A DNA stretch of 64,000 nucleotides from Pseudaminobacter salicylatoxidans (GCF_003148475.1 NZ_QGGG01000002.1:16171-80170), one strand, 5' to 3'. Positions 20,656-31,844 are shown, numbered from the stretch's first letter. Notes: generated by a model not told the origin, from the letters alone. Numbers and translations: made by a program.

Positions 20656-21275
20656 TGGATCTCAAGATTTCGACGCTTGGCGGCGACGACGCCGGCAAGG
20701 TGAAACTCTCCGAGGAGATTTTCGGCCTTGATCCCCGCGAGGACATTCTGCAGCGCGTCGTGCGCTGGCAGCTTGCCAAGAAGCAGCAGGGCACTCACAA
20801 GATCAAGGGCCGCGCGGAGATCGCCCGCACCGGCGCCAAGATGTACAAGCAGAAGGGTACGGGCCGCGCCCGTCACTCCTCGGCACGTGCGCCGCAGTTC
20901 CGCGGCGGTGGCAAGGCCCATGGCCCGGTTGTTCGCAGCCATGAGCACGACCTGCCCAAGAAGGTTCGCGCCCTCGGCCTGAAGCACGCCCTGTCGGCCA
21001 AGGCCAAGGCTTCCAACCTGATCATCGTCGATGATCTGGCGCTTGCCGAAGCCAAGACCAAGGCGCTGGTTGCCAACTTCGCCAAGCTCGGCCTGACCAA
21101 CGCGCTGGTGATCGGCGGTGCGGAGCTTGACGTGAACTTCAAGCGCGCTGCGGCCAACATCCCGAACATCGATGTTCTGCCGATCCAGGGCATCAACGTC
21201 TATGACATTCTGCGCCGCGGCACGCTGGTCCTTTCCAAGGCCGCCGTCGAGGCCCTCGAGGAGCGCTTCAAATGA
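20655..21275 (+). CDS. rplD: 50S ribosomal protein L4
   Basis: Lines the peptide exit tunnel. In E. coli it represses the S10 operon by binding its leader. The 206-residue product has the internal loop with [19 protein letters not shown] that reaches into the tunnel wall. Start and stop overlap both neighbours (one base with rplC, ATGA with rplW), showing tight translational coupling. Confidence 0.98.
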   Translation: MDLKISTLGGDDAGKVKLSEEIFGLDPREDILQRVVRWQLAKKQQGTHKIKGRAEIARTGAKMYKQKGTGRARHSSARAPQFRGGGKAHGPVVRSHEHDLPKKVRALGLKHALSAKAKASNLIIVDDLALAEAKTKALVANFAKLGLTNALVIGGAELDVNFKRAAANIPNIDVLPIQGINVYDILRRGTLVLSKAAVEALEERFK

Positions 21276-21565
21276 CGGATCTTCGCCACTATGACGTGAT
21301 CGTCAGCCCGGTGATCACGGAAAAGTCGACCATGGCTTCGGAAGCGAACCAGGTTGTCTTCAACGTCGCTCGCAAGGCGACGAAGCCGGAAATCAAGGCC
21401 GCGATCGAAGCGCTGTTCAGCGTCAAGGTCACGGCGGTCAACACGCTGGTCCGCAAGGGCAAGGTGAAGCGCTTCCGTGGCACGATTGGCCAGCAGAGCG
21501 ATGTCAAGAAGGCGGTAGTGACGCTGGCCGACGGCCAGTCGATCGACGTCGCGACGGGTCTCTGA
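21272..21565 (+). CDS. rplW: 50S ribosomal protein L23
   Basis: Tunnel-exit protein that forms the docking site for trigger factor and the signal recognition particle. 97 residues, with the family segment [13 protein letters not shown] near the N-terminus. Overlaps rplD by four bases and stands 22 bp before rplB. Confidence 0.97.
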   Translation: MTDLRHYDVIVSPVITEKSTMASEANQVVFNVARKATKPEIKAAIEALFSVKVTAVNTLVRKGKVKRFRGTIGQQSDVKKAVVTLADGQSIDVATGL

Positions 21566-21587
21566 GCTAGGCCGCGAGGACAGGACA

Positions 21588-22421
21588 ATGGCACTTAAGA
21601 AATACAAGCCGGTAACCCCCGGCACACGTCAGCTGGTCATCGTCGACCGCTCGGGCCTCTACAAGGGCAAGCCGGTGAAGGGCCTGACCGAAGGTCTGAG
21701 CAAGTCGGGCGGCCGCAACAACTACGGTCGCATCACCGCCCGTTTCATCGGTGGTGGCCACAAGCGTTCGTACCGCATCATCGACTTCAAGCGTCGCAAG
21801 CTTGATGTCACCGGCACGGTCGAGCGTCTGGAATACGATCCGAACCGCACCGCCTTCATCGCCCTGGTGAAGTACGAGGACGGCGAGCTCAGCTACATCC
21901 TGGCTCCGCAGCGCCTGCAGGCCGGCGACAAGGTCGTCGCCAGCGAGAGCGCCGACGTGAAGCCGGGCAACGCGATGCCGCTGTCGGCCATGCCGGTCGG
22001 CACGATCGTGCACAACATCGAGCTGAAGCCCGGCAAAGGCGGCCAGGTCGCCCGTTCGGCTGGTGCTTACGCCCAGCTCGTCGGCCGCGACCAGGGCATG
22101 GCGATCCTGCGCCTGAACTCGGGCGAACAGCGCATCGTTCACGGTTCCTGCTTCGCCACCATCGGCGCGGTGTCCAACCCCGAACACGCCAACATCAACG
22201 ATGGCAAGGCCGGTCGCACCACCTGGCGCGGCAAGCGCCCGCACAATCGCGGCGTGACCATGAACCCGGTCGACCACCCGCACGGTGGTGGTGAAGGCCG
22301 CACCTCGGGTGGCCGTCATCCGGTTACCCCGTGGGGCAAGCCGACCAAGGGCAAGAGGACGCGGTCCAACAAGGCGACCGATAAGTTCATCGTTCGCTCG
22401 CGCCATCAGCGCAAGAGCTAA
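21588..22421 (+). CDS. rplB: 50S ribosomal protein L2
   Basis: Core 23S rRNA-binding protein needed for subunit joining and peptidyl transfer. 277 residues. The conserved C-terminal segment [20 protein letters not shown] contains the essential histidine close to the catalytic centre. Length and neighbours (rplW, rpsS) are standard. Confidence 0.98.
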   Translation: MALKKYKPVTPGTRQLVIVDRSGLYKGKPVKGLTEGLSKSGGRNNYGRITARFIGGGHKRSYRIIDFKRRKLDVTGTVERLEYDPNRTAFIALVKYEDGELSYILAPQRLQAGDKVVASESADVKPGNAMPLSAMPVGTIVHNIELKPGKGGQVARSAGAYAQLVGRDQGMAILRLNSGEQRIVHGSCFATIGAVSNPEHANINDGKAGRTTWRGKRPHNRGVTMNPVDHPHGGGEGRTSGGRHPVTPWGKPTKGKRTRSNKATDKFIVRSRHQRKS

Positions 22422-22437
22422 AGAGAGGTAGTCTGAC

Positions 22438-22716
22438 GTGACCCGTTCAGTTTGGAAAGGCCCGTTCGTCGACGGCTTTCTGCTCAAGAAAGCCGAGAAG
22501 GTGCGTGAAGGTGGCCGCAGCGAAGTGATCAAGACGTGGAGCCGTCGCTCCACCGTTCTGCCGCAGTTCGTCGGTCTCACCTTTGGCGTCTACAACGGCC
22601 AGAAGCATATCCCGGTCTCCGTGTCCGAAGACATGGTTGGCCACAAATTCGGTGAATTCGCTCCGACGCGGACCTACTACGGTCACGGCGCGGACAAGAA
22701 GGCGAAGAGGAAGTAA
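22438..22716 (+). CDS. rpsS: 30S ribosomal protein S19
   Basis: Small-subunit head protein that contacts S13 and the A-site finger. 92 residues starting at a GTG codon ([16 protein letters not shown]). AGAGAGG stands 9 bases upstream. The basic C-terminus and the motif [17 protein letters not shown] are intact. rplV begins 2 bases after the stop. Confidence 0.98.
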   Translation: MTRSVWKGPFVDGFLLKKAEKVREGGRSEVIKTWSRRSTVLPQFVGLTFGVYNGQKHIPVSVSEDMVGHKFGEFAPTRTYYGHGADKKAKRK

Positions 22717-22718
22717 CA

Positions 22719-23108
22719 ATGGGCAAGGCCAAAGCTCCGCGCAGGCTTGCTGACAACGAGGCGCGCGCCGTACTGCGCACGATCCGCGTCAGCCCGCAGA
22801 AGCTGAACCTGGTTGCCGCGCTGATCCGTGGCAAGAAGGTCGGTACCGCGCTGTCGGATCTGGAATTTTCGCGCAAGCGCATCGCCGGCACGGTCAAGAA
22901 GACGCTCGAATCGGCTATTGCGAACGCCGAAAACAATCACGACCTGGATGTCGATGCCCTCGTGGTGGCTGAGGCCTATGTCGGCAAGTCGATCGTCATG
23001 AAGCGTTTCCACGCCCGTGGCCGCGGTCGCGCCAGCCGTATCGAAAAGCCGTTTTCGCATCTCACGATCGTCGTTCGTGAAGTTGAAGAGAAAGGGGAGG
23101 CCGCCTGA
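22719..23108 (+). CDS. rplV: 50S ribosomal protein L22
   Basis: Its beta-hairpin lines the exit tunnel near the macrolide site. 129 residues; the hairpin region reads [20 protein letters not shown] with no insertion or deletion of the kind that gives erythromycin resistance. The stop shares one base with the rpsC start. Confidence 0.98.
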   Translation: MGKAKAPRRLADNEARAVLRTIRVSPQKLNLVAALIRGKKVGTALSDLEFSRKRIAGTVKKTLESAIANAENNHDLDVDALVVAEAYVGKSIVMKRFHARGRGRASRIEKPFSHLTIVVREVEEKGEAA

Positions 23109-23824
23109 TGGGTCAGAAAATCAATCCGATCGGTCTGCGCCTCGGCATCAACCGCACCTGGGATTCGCGCTGGTACGCGAACACCGGCGAGTATGGCAAG
23201 CTGCTGCACGAAGACCTGAAGATCCGCAAGTACATCGAGAAGGAGCTGAAGCAGGCTGCCATCTCGAAGGTGGTGATCGAGCGTCCGCACAAGAAGTGCC
23301 GCATCACGATCCATGCTGCCCGTCCCGGCCTGATCATCGGCAAGAAGGGCGCTGACATCGAGAAGCTGCGCAAGAAGCTGACCGAGATGACCAATGCGGA
23401 AACGCACCTCAACATCGTCGAGGTCCGCAAGCCCGAGACCGATGCCACGCTGATCGCGCAGTCGATCGCCCAGCAGCTCGAGCGCCGCATCGCTTTCCGT
23501 CGCGCCATGAAGCGCGCGGTTCAGTCGGCCATGCGTCTCGGCGCCGAAGGCATCCGCATCAATTGCGGCGGTCGTCTGGGCGGTGCGGAAATCGCGCGTA
23601 TGGAATGGTACCGCGAAGGTCGCGTGCCGCTGCACACGCTGCGCGCCGATGTCGATTACGGCACGGCCGAAGCGCAGACCGCCTACGGCATTTGCGGCGT
23701 GAAGGTCTGGGTGTTCAAGGGCGAGATCCTTGAGCACGATCCGATGGCCTCGGAACGCCGTGCGACGGAAGGCGATCATCAGCCGGCTGGCGAGCGCGGT
23801 CCTCGTCGTCGTGAGAACGCCTGA
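23108..23824 (+). CDS. rpsC: 30S ribosomal protein S3
   Basis: Forms part of the mRNA entry channel and contributes to helicase activity. 238 residues with an N-terminal KH-type RNA-binding domain ([14 protein letters not shown] is the GxxG loop) and the conserved [14 protein letters not shown] segment. Coupled to rplV. Confidence 0.98.
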   Translation: MGQKINPIGLRLGINRTWDSRWYANTGEYGKLLHEDLKIRKYIEKELKQAAISKVVIERPHKKCRITIHAARPGLIIGKKGADIEKLRKKLTEMTNAETHLNIVEVRKPETDATLIAQSIAQQLERRIAFRRAMKRAVQSAMRLGAEGIRINCGGRLGGAEIARMEWYREGRVPLHTLRADVDYGTAEAQTAYGICGVKVWVFKGEILEHDPMASERRATEGDHQPAGERGPRRRENA

Positions 23825-23851
23825 GAAGCATAGAATTTTGGAGTAAGAACG

Positions 23852-24265
23852 ATGCTGCAGCCAAAGCGCACAAAGTTCCGGAAGCAGTTCAAGGGCCGTA
23901 TCCACGGAGCCGCCAAGGGCGGTACAAACCTGGATTTTGGTGGCTTTGGCCTGAAGGCGCTGGAGCCGAACCGGGTTACCGCCCGCGAGATCGAGGCGGC
24001 CCGCCGCGCGATCACGCGTGAAATGAAGCGTCAGGGTCGCGTGTGGATCCGTATTTTCCCGGACGTCCCGGTCACCTCGAAGCCGACCGAAGTCCGTATG
24101 GGTAAGGGCAAGGGTTCGGTTGACTACTGGGCCTGCCGCGTTAAGCCGGGCCGTGTGATGTTCGAGATCGACGGCGTTCCGGAAGATGTGGCTCGCGAGG
24201 CCCTTCGCCTGGGTGCCGCCAAGCTCTCGGTGAAGACGCGCTTCGTGCAGCGCATCGCTGAATAA
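23852..24265 (+). CDS. rplP: 50S ribosomal protein L16
   Basis: Late-assembly protein near the A site. 137 residues beginning [16 protein letters not shown]. It has the arginine-containing [16 protein letters not shown] segment that is the substrate region of the YcfD-type hydroxylase in E. coli. Sits between rpsC and rpmC. Confidence 0.98.
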   Translation: MLQPKRTKFRKQFKGRIHGAAKGGTNLDFGGFGLKALEPNRVTAREIEAARRAITREMKRQGRVWIRIFPDVPVTSKPTEVRMGKGKGSVDYWACRVKPGRVMFEIDGVPEDVAREALRLGAAKLSVKTRFVQRIAE

Positions 24266-24280
24266 GGAAGGTGACGAGTC

Positions 24281-24481
24281 ATGAAAGCCGCAGAAATCCG
24301 GTCTAAGACCGTCGACCAGCTTAACGACGACCTGGCCTCTCTGAAGAAGGAGCAGTTCAATCTGCGCTTCCAGAAGGCAACCGGTCAGCTCGAGAAGACA
24401 GCCCGCGTGAAGCAGGTCCGCAAGGACATCGCGCGCATCAAGACCATCGCCGCCGAGAAATCGGCCGGCAAGAAGGCTTAA
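24281..24481 (+). CDS. rpmC: 50S ribosomal protein L29
   Basis: Small two-helix protein beside L23 at the tunnel exit. 66 residues ([18 protein letters not shown]), with the family [15 protein letters not shown] segment. 15 bp after rplP and 11 bp before rpsQ. Confidence 0.96.
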   Translation: MKAAEIRSKTVDQLNDDLASLKKEQFNLRFQKATGQLEKTARVKQVRKDIARIKTIAAEKSAGKKA

Positions 24482-24492
24482 GGACGAAGAAC

Positions 24493-24738
24493 ATGCCAAA
24501 GCGCATTCTGCAGGGCACCGTCGTCAGCGACAAGAACGACAAGACCGTTGTCGTGAAGGTCGAGCGTCGCTTCACGCATCCGGTGATGAAGAAGGTCGTG
24601 CGTATGTCGAAGAAGTACAAGGCGCACGACGAGAACAACGCCCACAAGGTTGGCGATCAGGTGTTCATCCAGGAATCGGCTCCGATTTCCAAGGACAAGC
24701 GCTGGGTCGTAATTACCGACGCCCAGGCGTCGCAGTAA
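24493..24738 (+). CDS. rpsQ: 30S ribosomal protein S17
   Basis: Early 16S rRNA-binding protein with an OB fold. 81 residues, with [19 protein letters not shown] and the [19 protein letters not shown] region typical of the family. A 67-bp gap separates it from rplN. Confidence 0.97.
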   Translation: MPKRILQGTVVSDKNDKTVVVKVERRFTHPVMKKVVRMSKKYKAHDENNAHKVGDQVFIQESAPISKDKRWVVITDAQASQ

Positions 24739-24805
24739 CGAAATTTTTGGACAAGCCGGGTAGGGCGCTGCAGCCACTACCCATGAATAAAGAAGGCGGC
24801 CAGTC

Positions 24806-25174
24806 ATGATTCAGATGCAAACAAACCTCGACGTCGCGGACAATTCCGGCGCCCGTCGTGTCATGTGCATCAAGGTGCTGGGCGGCTCGAAGCGGAAGTA
24901 CGCCTCCGTTGGCGACATCATCGTGGTGTCGATCAAGGAAGCCATTCCGCGCGGCCGCGTTAAGAAGGGCGATGTGATGAAGGCGGTCGTGGTTCGCACG
25001 GCCAAGGACATCCGCCGCCCGGACGGCAGCGTGATCCGTTTCGACAAGAACGCAGCCGTTCTCGTCGACAATAAGAAAGAGCCGATCGGCACCCGTATCT
25101 TCGGACCGGTTCCGCGTGAGCTTCGCGCCAAGAACCACATGAAGATCATCTCGCTCGCGCCAGAAGTGCTGTAA
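24806..25174 (+). CDS. rplN: 50S ribosomal protein L14
   Basis: Forms intersubunit bridge B8 and is the docking site of ribosomal silencing factor RsfS. 122 residues, the invariant family length. The start is [19 protein letters not shown]. Opens the spc gene set. Confidence 0.98.
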   Translation: MIQMQTNLDVADNSGARRVMCIKVLGGSKRKYASVGDIIVVSIKEAIPRGRVKKGDVMKAVVVRTAKDIRRPDGSVIRFDKNAAVLVDNKKEPIGTRIFGPVPRELRAKNHMKIISLAPEVL

Positions 25175-25186
25175 GGAGCCGGAAAA

Positions 25187-25501
25187 ATGCAGAAGATTCG
25201 CAAAGGCGACAACGTTGTCGTCCTGGCCGGCAAGGACAAGGGCCGCTCGGGCGAAGTGCTCCGGGTTATGCCCAAGGACGACAAGGCCATCGTGCGCGGC
25301 GTGAACATGGTTCGCCGTCACCAGAAACAGACCCAGTCCCAAGAGGGCGGGATCATCAGCAAGGAAGCGCCGATCCATTTGTCGAACCTCGCGCTGACCG
25401 ACCCCAAGGACGGCAAGCCGACCCGCGTCGGTTTCCGCACCCAGGAGGACGGCACCAAGGTGCGGTTCGCGAAGCGCTCGGGAGAAGTGATCAATGGCTA
25501 A
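25187..25501 (+). CDS. rplX: 50S ribosomal protein L24
   Basis: One of the two assembly initiators of the large subunit. 104 residues with a KOW motif at the N-terminus ([21 protein letters not shown]). Its last 8 bases overlap the rplE start. Confidence 0.97.
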   Translation: MQKIRKGDNVVVLAGKDKGRSGEVLRVMPKDDKAIVRGVNMVRRHQKQTQSQEGGIISKEAPIHLSNLALTDPKDGKPTRVGFRTQEDGTKVRFAKRSGEVING

Positions 25502-26051
25502 GGCAGAATATCAGCCCCGTCTGCGCAAGGTCTATGACGAGACCATCCGCAAGGCGATGCTCGAGCAGTTCAAGTACGACAACGAGATGCAGATTCCGCG
25601 CATCGAGAAGATCGTTCTGAACATGGGCGTCGGCGAAGCCACCGCCGATTCCAAGAAGCCGTCGGTTGCTGCTGCTGACCTGGCGATGATCGCCGGCCAG
25701 AAGCCGGTCATCACTTATGCGCGCAATTCGATCGCCGGCTTCAAGGTCCGCGAGAAGATGCCGCTGGGTGCGAAGGTCACGCTGCGCAAGGAACGCATGT
25801 ACGAGTTCCTCGACCGCCTGATCACGATCGCGCTGCCGCGCGTTCGCGACTTCCGTGGCCTGAACCCCAAAAGCTTCGATGGCCGCGGCAACTTCGCCAT
25901 GGGCATCAAGGAGCACATCGTGTTCCCCGAGATCAACTACGACAAGGTCGACCAGATCTGGGGCATGGACATCATCGTTTGTACGACTGCCAAGACGGAC
26001 GACGAGGCCAGGGCACTGCTCAAGGCCTTCAACTTCCCCTTCCGGCAGTAA
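25494..26051 (+). CDS. rplE: 50S ribosomal protein L5
   Basis: 5S rRNA-binding protein of the central protuberance. 185 residues with conserved [15 protein letters not shown] and [16 protein letters not shown] segments. The start overlaps rplX by 8 bases. rpsN follows after 27 bp. Confidence 0.98.
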   Translation: MAKAEYQPRLRKVYDETIRKAMLEQFKYDNEMQIPRIEKIVLNMGVGEATADSKKPSVAAADLAMIAGQKPVITYARNSIAGFKVREKMPLGAKVTLRKERMYEFLDRLITIALPRVRDFRGLNPKSFDGRGNFAMGIKEHIVFPEINYDKVDQIWGMDIIVCTTAKTDDEARALLKAFNFPFRQ

Positions 26052-26078
26052 CGGCAGCGAGAAAAGGATTTATCTGAA

Positions 26079-26384
26079 ATGGCAAAGACCAGCTCAGTTG
26101 AGAAGAACAACAGGCGCCGCAAGCTTGTGGACCAGTACGCTGCCAAGCGTCAGGCACTCAAGGCGATCGTCATGGACAAGAGCCTCCCGATCGAAGAGCG
26201 TTTCCGCGCTCAGTTGAAGCTCTCGGCCCTGCCGCGCAACTCGGCGAAGATTCGTATCCGCAATCGTTGCGAAGTTACCGGCCGTCCGCGCGCCTATTAT
26301 CGCAAACTGAAGATGTCGCGCATTGCACTGCGCGAACTCGGCTCGCTGGGCGCAGTGCCCGGTCTGGTCAAGTCGAGCTGGTAA
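26079..26384 (+). CDS. rpsN: 30S ribosomal protein S14, zinc-free form
   Basis: Small-subunit head protein. 101 residues, the long C-minus form. The C-terminal half reads [19 protein letters not shown], with a single Cys and no paired CxxC motifs, so it needs no zinc. Normal for the order. Confidence 0.97.
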   Translation: MAKTSSVEKNNRRRKLVDQYAAKRQALKAIVMDKSLPIEERFRAQLKLSALPRNSAKIRIRNRCEVTGRPRAYYRKLKMSRIALRELGSLGAVPGLVKSSW

Positions 26385-26396
26385 GGAGCACACGAT

Positions 26397-26795
26397 ATGT
26401 CTCTTAGTGATCCTCTCGGCGATATGCTGACCCGCATCCGCAACGCTTACGGCCGCAAGAAGACCAAGGTCTCCACGCCGGCCTCGCGTCTGCGTGCCCG
26501 CGTTCTGGACGTGCTGAAGGCGGAAGGCTATATCCGTGACTACAGCCAGGTCGATTTCGGTAACGGCAAGTCGGAACTCGAGATCGAGCTGAAGTATTTC
26601 GACGGCGCTCCGGTCATCCGCGAGATTTCGCGTGTGTCGAAGCCTGGCCGCCGCGTCTACGTGTCGGTCAAGTCGATCCCGCATGTGGCCAATGGCCTCG
26701 GCATCGCAATCCTCTCGACGCCCAAGGGCGTCATGGCGGACCATGAAGCGCGCGAACAGAACGTCGGCGGGGAAATCCTCTGCCAGGTATTCTGA
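26397..26795 (+). CDS. rpsH: 30S ribosomal protein S8
   Basis: Central-domain 16S rRNA binder and, in E. coli, repressor of the spc operon through a site near rplE. 132 residues starting [21 protein letters not shown] see no convincing S8-binding mimic at rplE by eye. Confidence 0.97.
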   Translation: MSLSDPLGDMLTRIRNAYGRKKTKVSTPASRLRARVLDVLKAEGYIRDYSQVDFGNGKSELEIELKYFDGAPVIREISRVSKPGRRVYVSVKSIPHVANGLGIAILSTPKGVMADHEAREQNVGGEILCQVF

Positions 26796-26831
26796 TCGGG
26801 CGGTTATAACAGAAAGAACGAGGACAAGAAC

Positions 26832-27365
26832 ATGTCTCGTATTGGTAAGAAGCCCGTGCAGGTGCCTGCTGGCGTGACCGCGACCGTCAATGGTCAGACC
26901 GTCACGGCCAAGGGTCCGAAGGGCGAACTCCAGTTCGTGGTCAACGACGAGGTGCTCGTGGCGCTCGAGAACGGCGAGATCGCCGTTCAGCCGCGCGACC
27001 AATCGAAGGAAGCGCGCTCGAAGTGGGGCATGTCGCGGACCCAGATTTCCAACATCCTCACCGGTGTGAAGGATGGCTTCGAGAAGCGTCTCGAGATCAA
27101 CGGCGTCGGTTATCGTGCCGCTCTGCAGGGCAAGAACCTGCAGCTCGCGCTCGGCTTCAGCCACGACGTGGTCTATCAGGCGCCGGAAGGCATCACCCTC
27201 ACTGTGCCGAAGCCGACCGAAATCGTCGTGTCGGGCATCGACAAGCAGGTGGTCGGTCAGGTCGCCGCGGAAATCCGCAAGTACCGTGGCCCCGAGCCCT
27301 ACAAGGGCAAGGGCGTCAAGTATGCCGGCGAGACGATCGTCCGCAAAGAAGGCAAGAAGAAGTAA
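26832..27365 (+). CDS. rplF: 50S ribosomal protein L6
   Basis: Binds near the sarcin-ricin loop at the factor-binding site. 177 residues with two repeated alpha/beta domains and the C-terminal signature [15 protein letters not shown]. Gentamicin-type C-terminal truncations are not present. Confidence 0.98.
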   Translation: MSRIGKKPVQVPAGVTATVNGQTVTAKGPKGELQFVVNDEVLVALENGEIAVQPRDQSKEARSKWGMSRTQISNILTGVKDGFEKRLEINGVGYRAALQGKNLQLALGFSHDVVYQAPEGITLTVPKPTEIVVSGIDKQVVGQVAAEIRKYRGPEPYKGKGVKYAGETIVRKEGKKK

Positions 27366-27446
27366 GCCGCGGTGCTCGGTCGCGGGAGGCGGTTTTCGCC
27401 TACCGCACATGGCCGTGCCCGTTTCAGAAGGCAAGGAAAAGACATT

Positions 27447-27803
27447 ATGGCTTCCAAGGAATCCACCCAGCGCCGCGCCGCGCGCGTCCGTCGTCAGATC
27501 AAGAAGGTCTCCGGCGACCGCCTGCGTCTTTCGGTTCATCGCTCGTCGAAGCACATCTATGCCCAGCTCATCGATGATTCGAAGGGGCATACCGTTGCCG
27601 CTGCTTCGACCCTCGAAAAGGACCTCAAGGATTTGAAGACCGGTGCCGATACGGCTGCCGCTGCCGCCGTTGGCAAACTGGTTGCCGAGCGCGCGCTCAA
27701 GGCAGGCGTCAAGGAAGTGGTCTTCGATCGTGGAGCCTACATCTACCACGGCCGCGTGAAGGCTCTGGCCGAGGCTGCTCGCGAAGCCGGCCTCAGCTTC
27801 TAA
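27447..27803 (+). CDS. rplR: 50S ribosomal protein L18
   Basis: 5S rRNA-binding protein. 118 residues from [27 protein letters not shown] just upstream supports the ATG at 27447 over the longer frame. The C-terminal [18 protein letters not shown] segment is the family signature. A 131-bp hairpin-bearing gap follows. Confidence 0.97.
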   Translation: MASKESTQRRAARVRRQIKKVSGDRLRLSVHRSSKHIYAQLIDDSKGHTVAAASTLEKDLKDLKTGADTAAAAAVGKLVAERALKAGVKEVVFDRGAYIYHGRVKALAEAAREAGLSF

Positions 27804-27815
27804 GATACTGGTCGG

Positions 27816-27891
27816 GACGAGGCGCGTGGCGCCTCGTCGCACGATCGCTAGTTGAAATTAGTCCGGCGACGATATAGACGCCGGATTTCAA
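27816..27891 (+). other. Two hairpins between rplR and rpsE
   Basis: The first stem pairs 27816-27825 with 27829-27838 (10 bp, GACGAGGCGC/GCGCCTCGTC, loop GTG). The second joins TTGAAAT and TCCGGCG (27852-27868) with CGCCGGA and TTTCAA (27879-27891), then GTTTTAACC. The second is weakly terminator-like. They sit in the middle of the spc genes, where differential expression of the rpsE-rpmD-rplO-secY-adk part could be set. Confidence 0.5.
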
Positions 27892-27934
27892 GTTTTAACC
27901 ACCGTGCTTCCGGAAAAGAATAAGGATCAGGAAA

Positions 27935-28501
27935 ATGGCACAAGAACGTAGGGATGGCGGTCGTGATCGCCGTGACCGGGAAGAGCGCGAAAGCGAGTTC
28001 GTCGATAAGCTCGTTCATATCAATCGCGTCGCCAAGGTCGTCAAGGGTGGCCGCCGCTTCGGCTTCGCCGCGCTCGTCGTCGTCGGCGACCAGAAGGGCC
28101 GCGTCGGCTTCGGTCATGGCAAGGCGCGTGAAGTGCCGGAAGCCATCCGCAAGGCTACCGAAGCTGCCAAGCGCGACATGATTTTCGTGCCGCTGCGTTC
28201 GGGTCGCACTCTGCATCACGACGTGGAAGGCCGTCACGGCGCTGGCCGCGTGCTGCTGCGTACGGCAAAGGCCGGTACCGGTATCATCGCCGGTGGCCCG
28301 ATGCGCGCCGTGTTCGAGACCCTCGGCATGCAGGACGTCGTCGCCAAGTCGATGGGTTCGTCGAACCCCTACAACATGGTGCGCGCCACCTTCGACGCGC
28401 TGCAGCGCCAGTTGCACCCGAAGGACGTCGCTGCCCAGCGCGGCATCAAGTACTCGGCCCTTCAGGCTCGTCGCGGCGCCGCCGTCGCGACCGACGAATA
28501 A
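27935..28501 (+). CDS. rpsE: 30S ribosomal protein S5
   Basis: Accuracy-related protein at the mRNA entry side. 188 residues with the double-stranded RNA-binding-like N-terminal domain. The spectinomycin loop segment [21 protein letters not shown] shows no deletion. Preceded by AAGGATCAGGAAA. Confidence 0.98.
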   Translation: MAQERRDGGRDRRDREERESEFVDKLVHINRVAKVVKGGRRFGFAALVVVGDQKGRVGFGHGKAREVPEAIRKATEAAKRDMIFVPLRSGRTLHHDVEGRHGAGRVLLRTAKAGTGIIAGGPMRAVFETLGMQDVVAKSMGSSNPYNMVRATFDALQRQLHPKDVAAQRGIKYSALQARRGAAVATDE

Positions 28502-28524
28502 GTCGGACGGGAAGGAACACGACC

Positions 28525-28722
28525 ATGGCAAAGAATGCTACCAAGACGATCACGGTCGAGCAGATCGGCAGCCCGATCCGCCGCCCGCAGGAACAGCGCG
28601 CGACGCTCATTGGCCTCGGCCTCAACAAGATGCATCGTCGCCGTACGCTTGAAGACACCCCGGCTGTGCGCGGCATGATTGCTGCCGTGTCGCACCTCGT
28701 CCGCGTTGTGGACGAGAAGTGA
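28525..28722 (+). CDS. rpmD: 50S ribosomal protein L30
   Basis: Small large-subunit protein. 65 residues with [20 protein letters not shown] and [17 protein letters not shown]. Not universal in bacteria but normal between rpsE and rplO. Confidence 0.96.
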   Translation: MAKNATKTITVEQIGSPIRRPQEQRATLIGLGLNKMHRRRTLEDTPAVRGMIAAVSHLVRVVDEK

Positions 28723-28744
28723 GCCGCAGCGCAGGAGAAGAACG

Positions 28745-29221
28745 ATGAAACTCAACGAACTGCGTGACAACGAAGGCGCGACCCACTCCAGGAAGCGCGT
28801 CGGCCGTGGCATCGGCTCCGGCTCGGGCAAGACCGGCGGTCGCGGCGTCAAGGGCCAGAAGTCCCGCTCGGGCGTCTCGATCAACGGCTTCGAGGGCGGC
28901 CAGATGCCGCTCTATCGTCGCCTGCCGAAGCGTGGCTTCAACAACATCTTCGCGAAGGATTTCGTGACGGTGTCGCTGGGCCGCATCCAGGCTGCGATCG
29001 ATGCCAAGAAGCTCGACGCCAAGGAAACGGTGACGGCTGAAGTGCTCGTCAAGGCCGGCGTGATTCGCCGCGCCAAGGACGGCGTTCGCCTGCTGAGCGA
29101 CGGTGAGCTGAAGGCCAAGGTTGCCTTCGACATCGCCGGCGCCTCCAAGGCGGCGCTGGAGAAGGTGGAAAAGGCCGGCGGCTCGGTGAAGCTGCCAGAG
29201 GCAAAGGCGTCCGCCGAATAA
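28745..29221 (+). CDS. rplO: 50S ribosomal protein L15
   Basis: Late-assembly 23S rRNA protein. 158 residues from [18 protein letters not shown] (ATG at 28745 after AGGAGAAG). It has the glycine-rich [20 protein letters not shown] tail that threads the rRNA. secY follows 131 bp later behind two hairpins. Confidence 0.98.
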   Translation: MKLNELRDNEGATHSRKRVGRGIGSGSGKTGGRGVKGQKSRSGVSINGFEGGQMPLYRRLPKRGFNNIFAKDFVTVSLGRIQAAIDAKKLDAKETVTAEVLVKAGVIRRAKDGVRLLSDGELKAKVAFDIAGASKAALEKVEKAGGSVKLPEAKASAE

Positions 29222-29234
29222 TATCCCGGATCAG

Positions 29235-29296
29235 GCGGCCGCTCCTTCGGGCGGCCGCTTGCATCTTTACCGCCCGAAGCCTATTTCGAGGCTTCG
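29235..29296 (+). other. Two hairpins between rplO and secY
   Basis: Stem one is GCGGCCGC (29235-29242) with GCGGCCGC (29251-29258), then TTGCATCTTT, a weak terminator shape. Stem two is CGAAGCC (29275-29281) with GGCTTCG (29290-29296). They may lower read-through from ribosomal genes into secY-adk. The function is inferred. Confidence 0.5.
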
Positions 29297-29352
29297 TCGA
29301 CACGTGCCCGCCTCGTGCGGGCTTTCGAACGTGACCAAGCGGAGAATTTTGC

Positions 29353-30693
29353 ATGGCTTCGGCTGCTGAGCAACTTGCATCCAACCTGAATTTCGCAGCC
29401 TTCGCCAAGGCCGAGGATCTCAAGAAGAGAATCTGGTTTACCCTCGGCGCGCTGCTCGTTTACCGGCTCGGCACCTATATTCCGCTTCCTGGTATCAATC
29501 CGGAGGCTTTTGCGCAGGCCTTCACCCAACAGGCGGGCGGCGTTCTGGGCATGTTCAACATGTTCGCCGGCGGCGCTGTCGGGCGCATGGCGATTTTTGC
29601 CCTCGGCATCATGCCGTACATTTCCGCCTCCATCATCATGCAGCTCATGACGTCGGTTATCCCGTCGCTTGAAGCGCTGAAAAAGGAAGGCGAGCAGGGC
29701 CGCAAGATCATCAACCAGTATACGCGTTACGGCACGGTGCTTCTCGCGCTCGTCCAGGCCTATGGCATTTCTGTCGGGCTTGAGAGCGGAAATGGCATCG
29801 TCACCGATCCGGGCTGGTTCTTCCGTGCCTCCACGGTCATCACGTTGGTCGGCGGGACCATGTTCCTGATGTGGCTGGGCGAGCAGATCACCGCACGCGG
29901 CATCGGCAACGGCATCTCGCTCATCATCTTTGCCGGCATTGTGGCCGGCCTCCCGTCGGCTATCGGCGGCACTCTGGAACTGGGCCGTACCGGCGCGCTT
30001 TCCACCGGGCTGATCGTCGGCATCATCGTGCTGGCCATCGTGGTTATCGCCGCGATCGTGTTCTTCGAGCGCGCCCAGCGGCGTCTCCTGATCCAGTATC
30101 CGAAGCGCCAGGTCGGCAACCGCATGTTCCAGGGTGACACGTCGCACCTGCCGCTCAAGCTCAACACGTCGGGCGTCATTCCGCCGATCTTCGCCTCGTC
30201 GCTGCTGCTGCTGCCGGCAACGGTCGCCGGTTTTTCCAACACGCAGTCGATGCCGGGCTGGGCAAGCAGCATTCTGACCGCGCTCGGCCATGGCCAGCCG
30301 CTCTATATGCTGTTCTATGCCGCGATGATCGTGTTCTTCACGTTCTTCTACACTGCGATCGTCTTCAATCCGAAGGAGACGGCCGATCAGCTCAAGAAGC
30401 ATTCCGGCTTCATTCCGGGCTACCGGCCGGGTGAGCGCACCGCTGAATATATTGACTATGTTTTGACCCGCATCACGGTTGTTGGCGCGATCTATCTTGT
30501 CGTCGTCTGCCTCCTGCCTGAATTTCTGATTTCGGCGACGGGCGTTCCGTTCTACCTCGGTGGTACGTCGCTGCTCATCGTCGTCAGCGTGACGCTTGAC
30601 ACGGTTGCGCAGATTCAGGGACATCTGATTGCCCACCAGTATGAGGGGCTTATCAAGAAGTCGAAGCTCCGCGGGGGGAAGAGGGGAAGATGA
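29353..30693 (+). CDS. secY: Preprotein translocase channel SecY
   Basis: Forms the protein-conducting pore of the inner membrane with SecE (1882-2085). 446 residues with ten membrane segments. The N-terminal [16 protein letters not shown] and the lateral-gate segment [20 protein letters not shown] are the family signatures. The stop overlaps the adk start (ATGA), so adk is translationally coupled. Confidence 0.98.
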   Translation: MASAAEQLASNLNFAAFAKAEDLKKRIWFTLGALLVYRLGTYIPLPGINPEAFAQAFTQQAGGVLGMFNMFAGGAVGRMAIFALGIMPYISASIIMQLMTSVIPSLEALKKEGEQGRKIINQYTRYGTVLLALVQAYGISVGLESGNGIVTDPGWFFRASTVITLVGGTMFLMWLGEQITARGIGNGISLIIFAGIVAGLPSAIGGTLELGRTGALSTGLIVGIIVLAIVVIAAIVFFERAQRRLLIQYPKRQVGNRMFQGDTSHLPLKLNTSGVIPPIFASSLLLLPATVAGFSNTQSMPGWASSILTALGHGQPLYMLFYAAMIVFFTFFYTAIVFNPKETADQLKKHSGFIPGYRPGERTAEYIDYVLTRITVVGAIYLVVVCLLPEFLISATGVPFYLGGTSLLIVVSVTLDTVAQIQGHLIAHQYEGLIKKSKLRGGKRGR

Positions 30694-31286
30694 GACTGAT
30701 ACTGCTTGGGCCGCCGGGCGCGGGGAAGGGCACGCAGGCACAGCGTCTGGTTGAACGTCACGGCATTCCGCAGCTTTCCACCGGCGACATGCTTCGCGCC
30801 GCCGTCAAGGCCGGAACCGAGGTTGGCAAGCGCGCCAAGGCGGTGATGGATGCGGGGCAACTCGTTTCCGACGAGATCGTCAACCAGATCGTGTCGGAGC
30901 GCGTCGACGAGCCGGATTGCCGCAACGGTTTCATTCTCGACGGCTATCCGCGCACCGTGCCCCAGGCCGAAGCCCTGACGGGCATCCTGGCCGGCAAGGG
31001 ACAGAGGCTCGATGCGGTGATCGAGCTGAAGGTCGACGAATCGGCCCTGCTGAAGCGCATGGAGAAGCGGGTGGCCGAGACCATCGCCGCCGGCGGTCAG
31101 GTCCGTGCCGACGACAATCCGGAATCGTTCAAGAAGCGGCTGGACGAATATCGCGAGAAGACCGCGCCGCTTTCGGCTTATTATGCCGGAACGGGCGAGT
31201 TGAAGACCATCGACGGCATGGCCGACATGGATGTCGTGACGGCCGAGATCGAAAACGTTCTCGCAGAGGCTGCCCGCGTCAAGTAA
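30690..31286 (+). CDS. adk: Adenylate kinase
   Basis: Interconverts ATP + AMP and 2 ADP. 198 residues with the P-loop [10 protein letters not shown] at 7-16, the AMP-binding segment [10 protein letters not shown] and DGYPRT. The LID region is short and has no zinc cysteines, the short-type form common in this order, compared with about 214 residues in E. coli. Overlaps secY by four bases. Confidence 0.97.
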   Translation: MRLILLGPPGAGKGTQAQRLVERHGIPQLSTGDMLRAAVKAGTEVGKRAKAVMDAGQLVSDEIVNQIVSERVDEPDCRNGFILDGYPRTVPQAEALTGILAGKGQRLDAVIELKVDESALLKRMEKRVAETIAAGGQVRADDNPESFKKRLDEYREKTAPLSAYYAGTGELKTIDGMADMDVVTAEIENVLAEAARVK

Positions 31287-31295
31287 CGTGGGCGG

Positions 31296-31324
31296 TTGAC
31301 GGATTTGTTCTTGTGGATTATAGC
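31296..31324 (+). promoter_or_regulatory. Sigma-70 promoter of the alpha operon
   Basis: TTGACG (31296-31301), a 17-bp spacer and TATAGC (31319-31324) lie just after adk and about 150 bp before rpsM. This would let rpsM-rpsK-rpoA-rplQ be expressed apart from the long upstream operon. No hairpin terminator separates it from adk. Confidence 0.65.
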
Positions 31325-31471
31325 GGCGCGTCTCCCAGTCAGACGCGAGCTATGCTGTCCCATGAGGGCAAGTCAGTCGCATTGAACAAGGAACACCCGC
31401 AGGGGCCGGCCTCCACCGGACGCGGGCAAACGCAGCCGCCGGCGAAATGCCGGCCTTACATGGAGAAGAAG

Positions 31472-31840
31472 ATGGCCCGTATAGCTGGCGTCAATATCCC
31501 GACCAACAAGCGCGTTGTCATTGCGCTTCAGTATATCCACGGCATCGGCCCGAAGTTCTCTTCCGAGATCGTCGAGAAGGTGGGTATCCCGGCCGAACGC
31601 CGCGTCAATCAGCTTACCGACGCTGAAGTTCTCGCGATCCGCGAGACCATCGACCGCGACTATCAGGTCGAAGGCGATCTGCGTCGCGAAGTTTCGATGA
31701 ACATCAAGCGTCTGATGGACCTCGGCTGCTACCGCGGCCTGCGTCATCGCCGCTCGCTGCCGGTTCGCGGCCAGCGCACGCACACCAATGCGCGCACCCG
31801 CAAGGGCCCGGCCAAGGCAATCGCCGGCAAGAAGAAGTAA
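31472..31840 (+). CDS. rpsM: 30S ribosomal protein S13
   Basis: Head protein that forms bridges to the large subunit. 122 residues from [19 protein letters not shown] (ATG at 31472), with [16 protein letters not shown] and the basic tail [16 protein letters not shown]. No rpmJ precedes it, as is usual in alphaproteobacteria. An unusual palindrome follows. Confidence 0.98.
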   Translation: MARIAGVNIPTNKRVVIALQYIHGIGPKFSSEIVEKVGIPAERRVNQLTDAEVLAIRETIDRDYQVEGDLRREVSMNIKRLMDLGCYRGLRHRRSLPVRGQRTHTNARTRKGPAKAIAGKKK

Positions 31841-31844
31841 TTGG

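Noticed and set aside
30690-31471. Missing rpmJ and infA between secY/adk and rpsM
   Set aside because: Absence here looked like a deletion, but alphaproteobacteria normally carry these genes elsewhere.
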